A DNA stretch of 13,907 bases from Thermodesulfobacteriaceae bacterium (GTDB lineage: Bacteria; Desulfobacterota; Dissulfuribacteria; Dissulfuribacterales; UBA3076), in NCBI GenBank assembly GCA_012961845.1, contig DTYO01000080.1, positions 1-13,907 of the forward strand, read 5' to 3'. Below are positions 13,887 to 13,907 of this stretch, one piece after another. The position numbers were made by a program, and so were the translations under genes. The notes under the pieces were generated by a model that was not told where the DNA came from, ran no database searches, and saw only the letters and a list, made by a program, of their open reading frames with translations. Every line of letters starts with the position of its first letter. Positions within the stretch are counted from its first letter, which is position 1.

Positions 13887-13907
13887 CCTCATTTAGTATA
13901 TTATAAC

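Noticed and set aside
1..13907. CRISPR array, phage or transposon sequences
   Set aside because: No regularly spaced repeats, no terminal inverted repeats with a transposase and no integrase; the window reads as stable core chromosome.

Overview
The window looks like a chromosomal housekeeping segment from a Gram-negative anaerobe, most likely a sulfate reducer or relative in Desulfobacterota (former Deltaproteobacteria). Three things point that way. There is a complete Mla phospholipid-transport set, which needs an outer membrane. The operon yceD-rpmF-plsX-fabH runs straight into an acyl-CoA dehydrogenase and EtfBA. The Etf alpha subunit carries an N-terminal 2[4Fe-4S] ferredoxin domain, as in anaerobic electron-bifurcating enzymes. 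The taxon is inferred from gene content, not from a database match. I see no tRNA, rRNA, CRISPR array, insertion sequence or phage gene.

Layout. Positions 1-515 are a mostly AT-rich non-coding stretch with candidate promoters. Positions 516-4549 hold a tightly packed operon mlaE-mlaF-mlaD-mlaC-cnb-mlaA: inner-membrane permease, ATPase, MCE substrate-binding subunit, periplasmic carrier, a stand-alone cyclic-nucleotide-binding-like protein, and the outer-membrane component. Positions 4550-4739 form a convergent terminator region. An FmdB-type zinc-ribbon gene lies on the minus strand at 4740-4949. A 401-base divergent intergenic region (4950-5350) separates it from hpt (purine salvage). Then come purQ (de novo purine synthesis) and a divergent tatC-like gene (to 7590). 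Positions 7591-7835 hold a strong candidate promoter and a leader of about 200 bases for yceD, rpmF, plsX, fabH, acd, etfB and etfA (7836-13832), all on the plus strand with short gaps or overlaps. The window ends in AT-rich sequence.

How the genes work together. The Mla genes should move phospholipid between the outer and inner membranes. PlsX (acyl-ACP to acyl-phosphate) and FabH (first condensation of fatty acid synthesis) supply acyl chains. The downstream acyl-CoA dehydrogenase with EtfB and ferredoxin-EtfA has the same gene order and domain make-up as the caffeyl-CoA reductase complex CarCDE, and so may be an electron-bifurcating acyl-CoA dehydrogenase/reductase. Hpt and PurQ are both purine genes.

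The most unusual points are: a TatC homologue lacking the conserved glutamates used for twin-arginine recognition; a degenerate cyclic-nucleotide-binding protein inside the mla operon; an MlaA without a lipobox; a perfect 12-bp hairpin inside the tatC reading frame; and the bifurcation-type acd-etfBA set attached to a lipid-synthesis operon. None of these proves a wholly new system. Most of the window is recognisable core metabolism.
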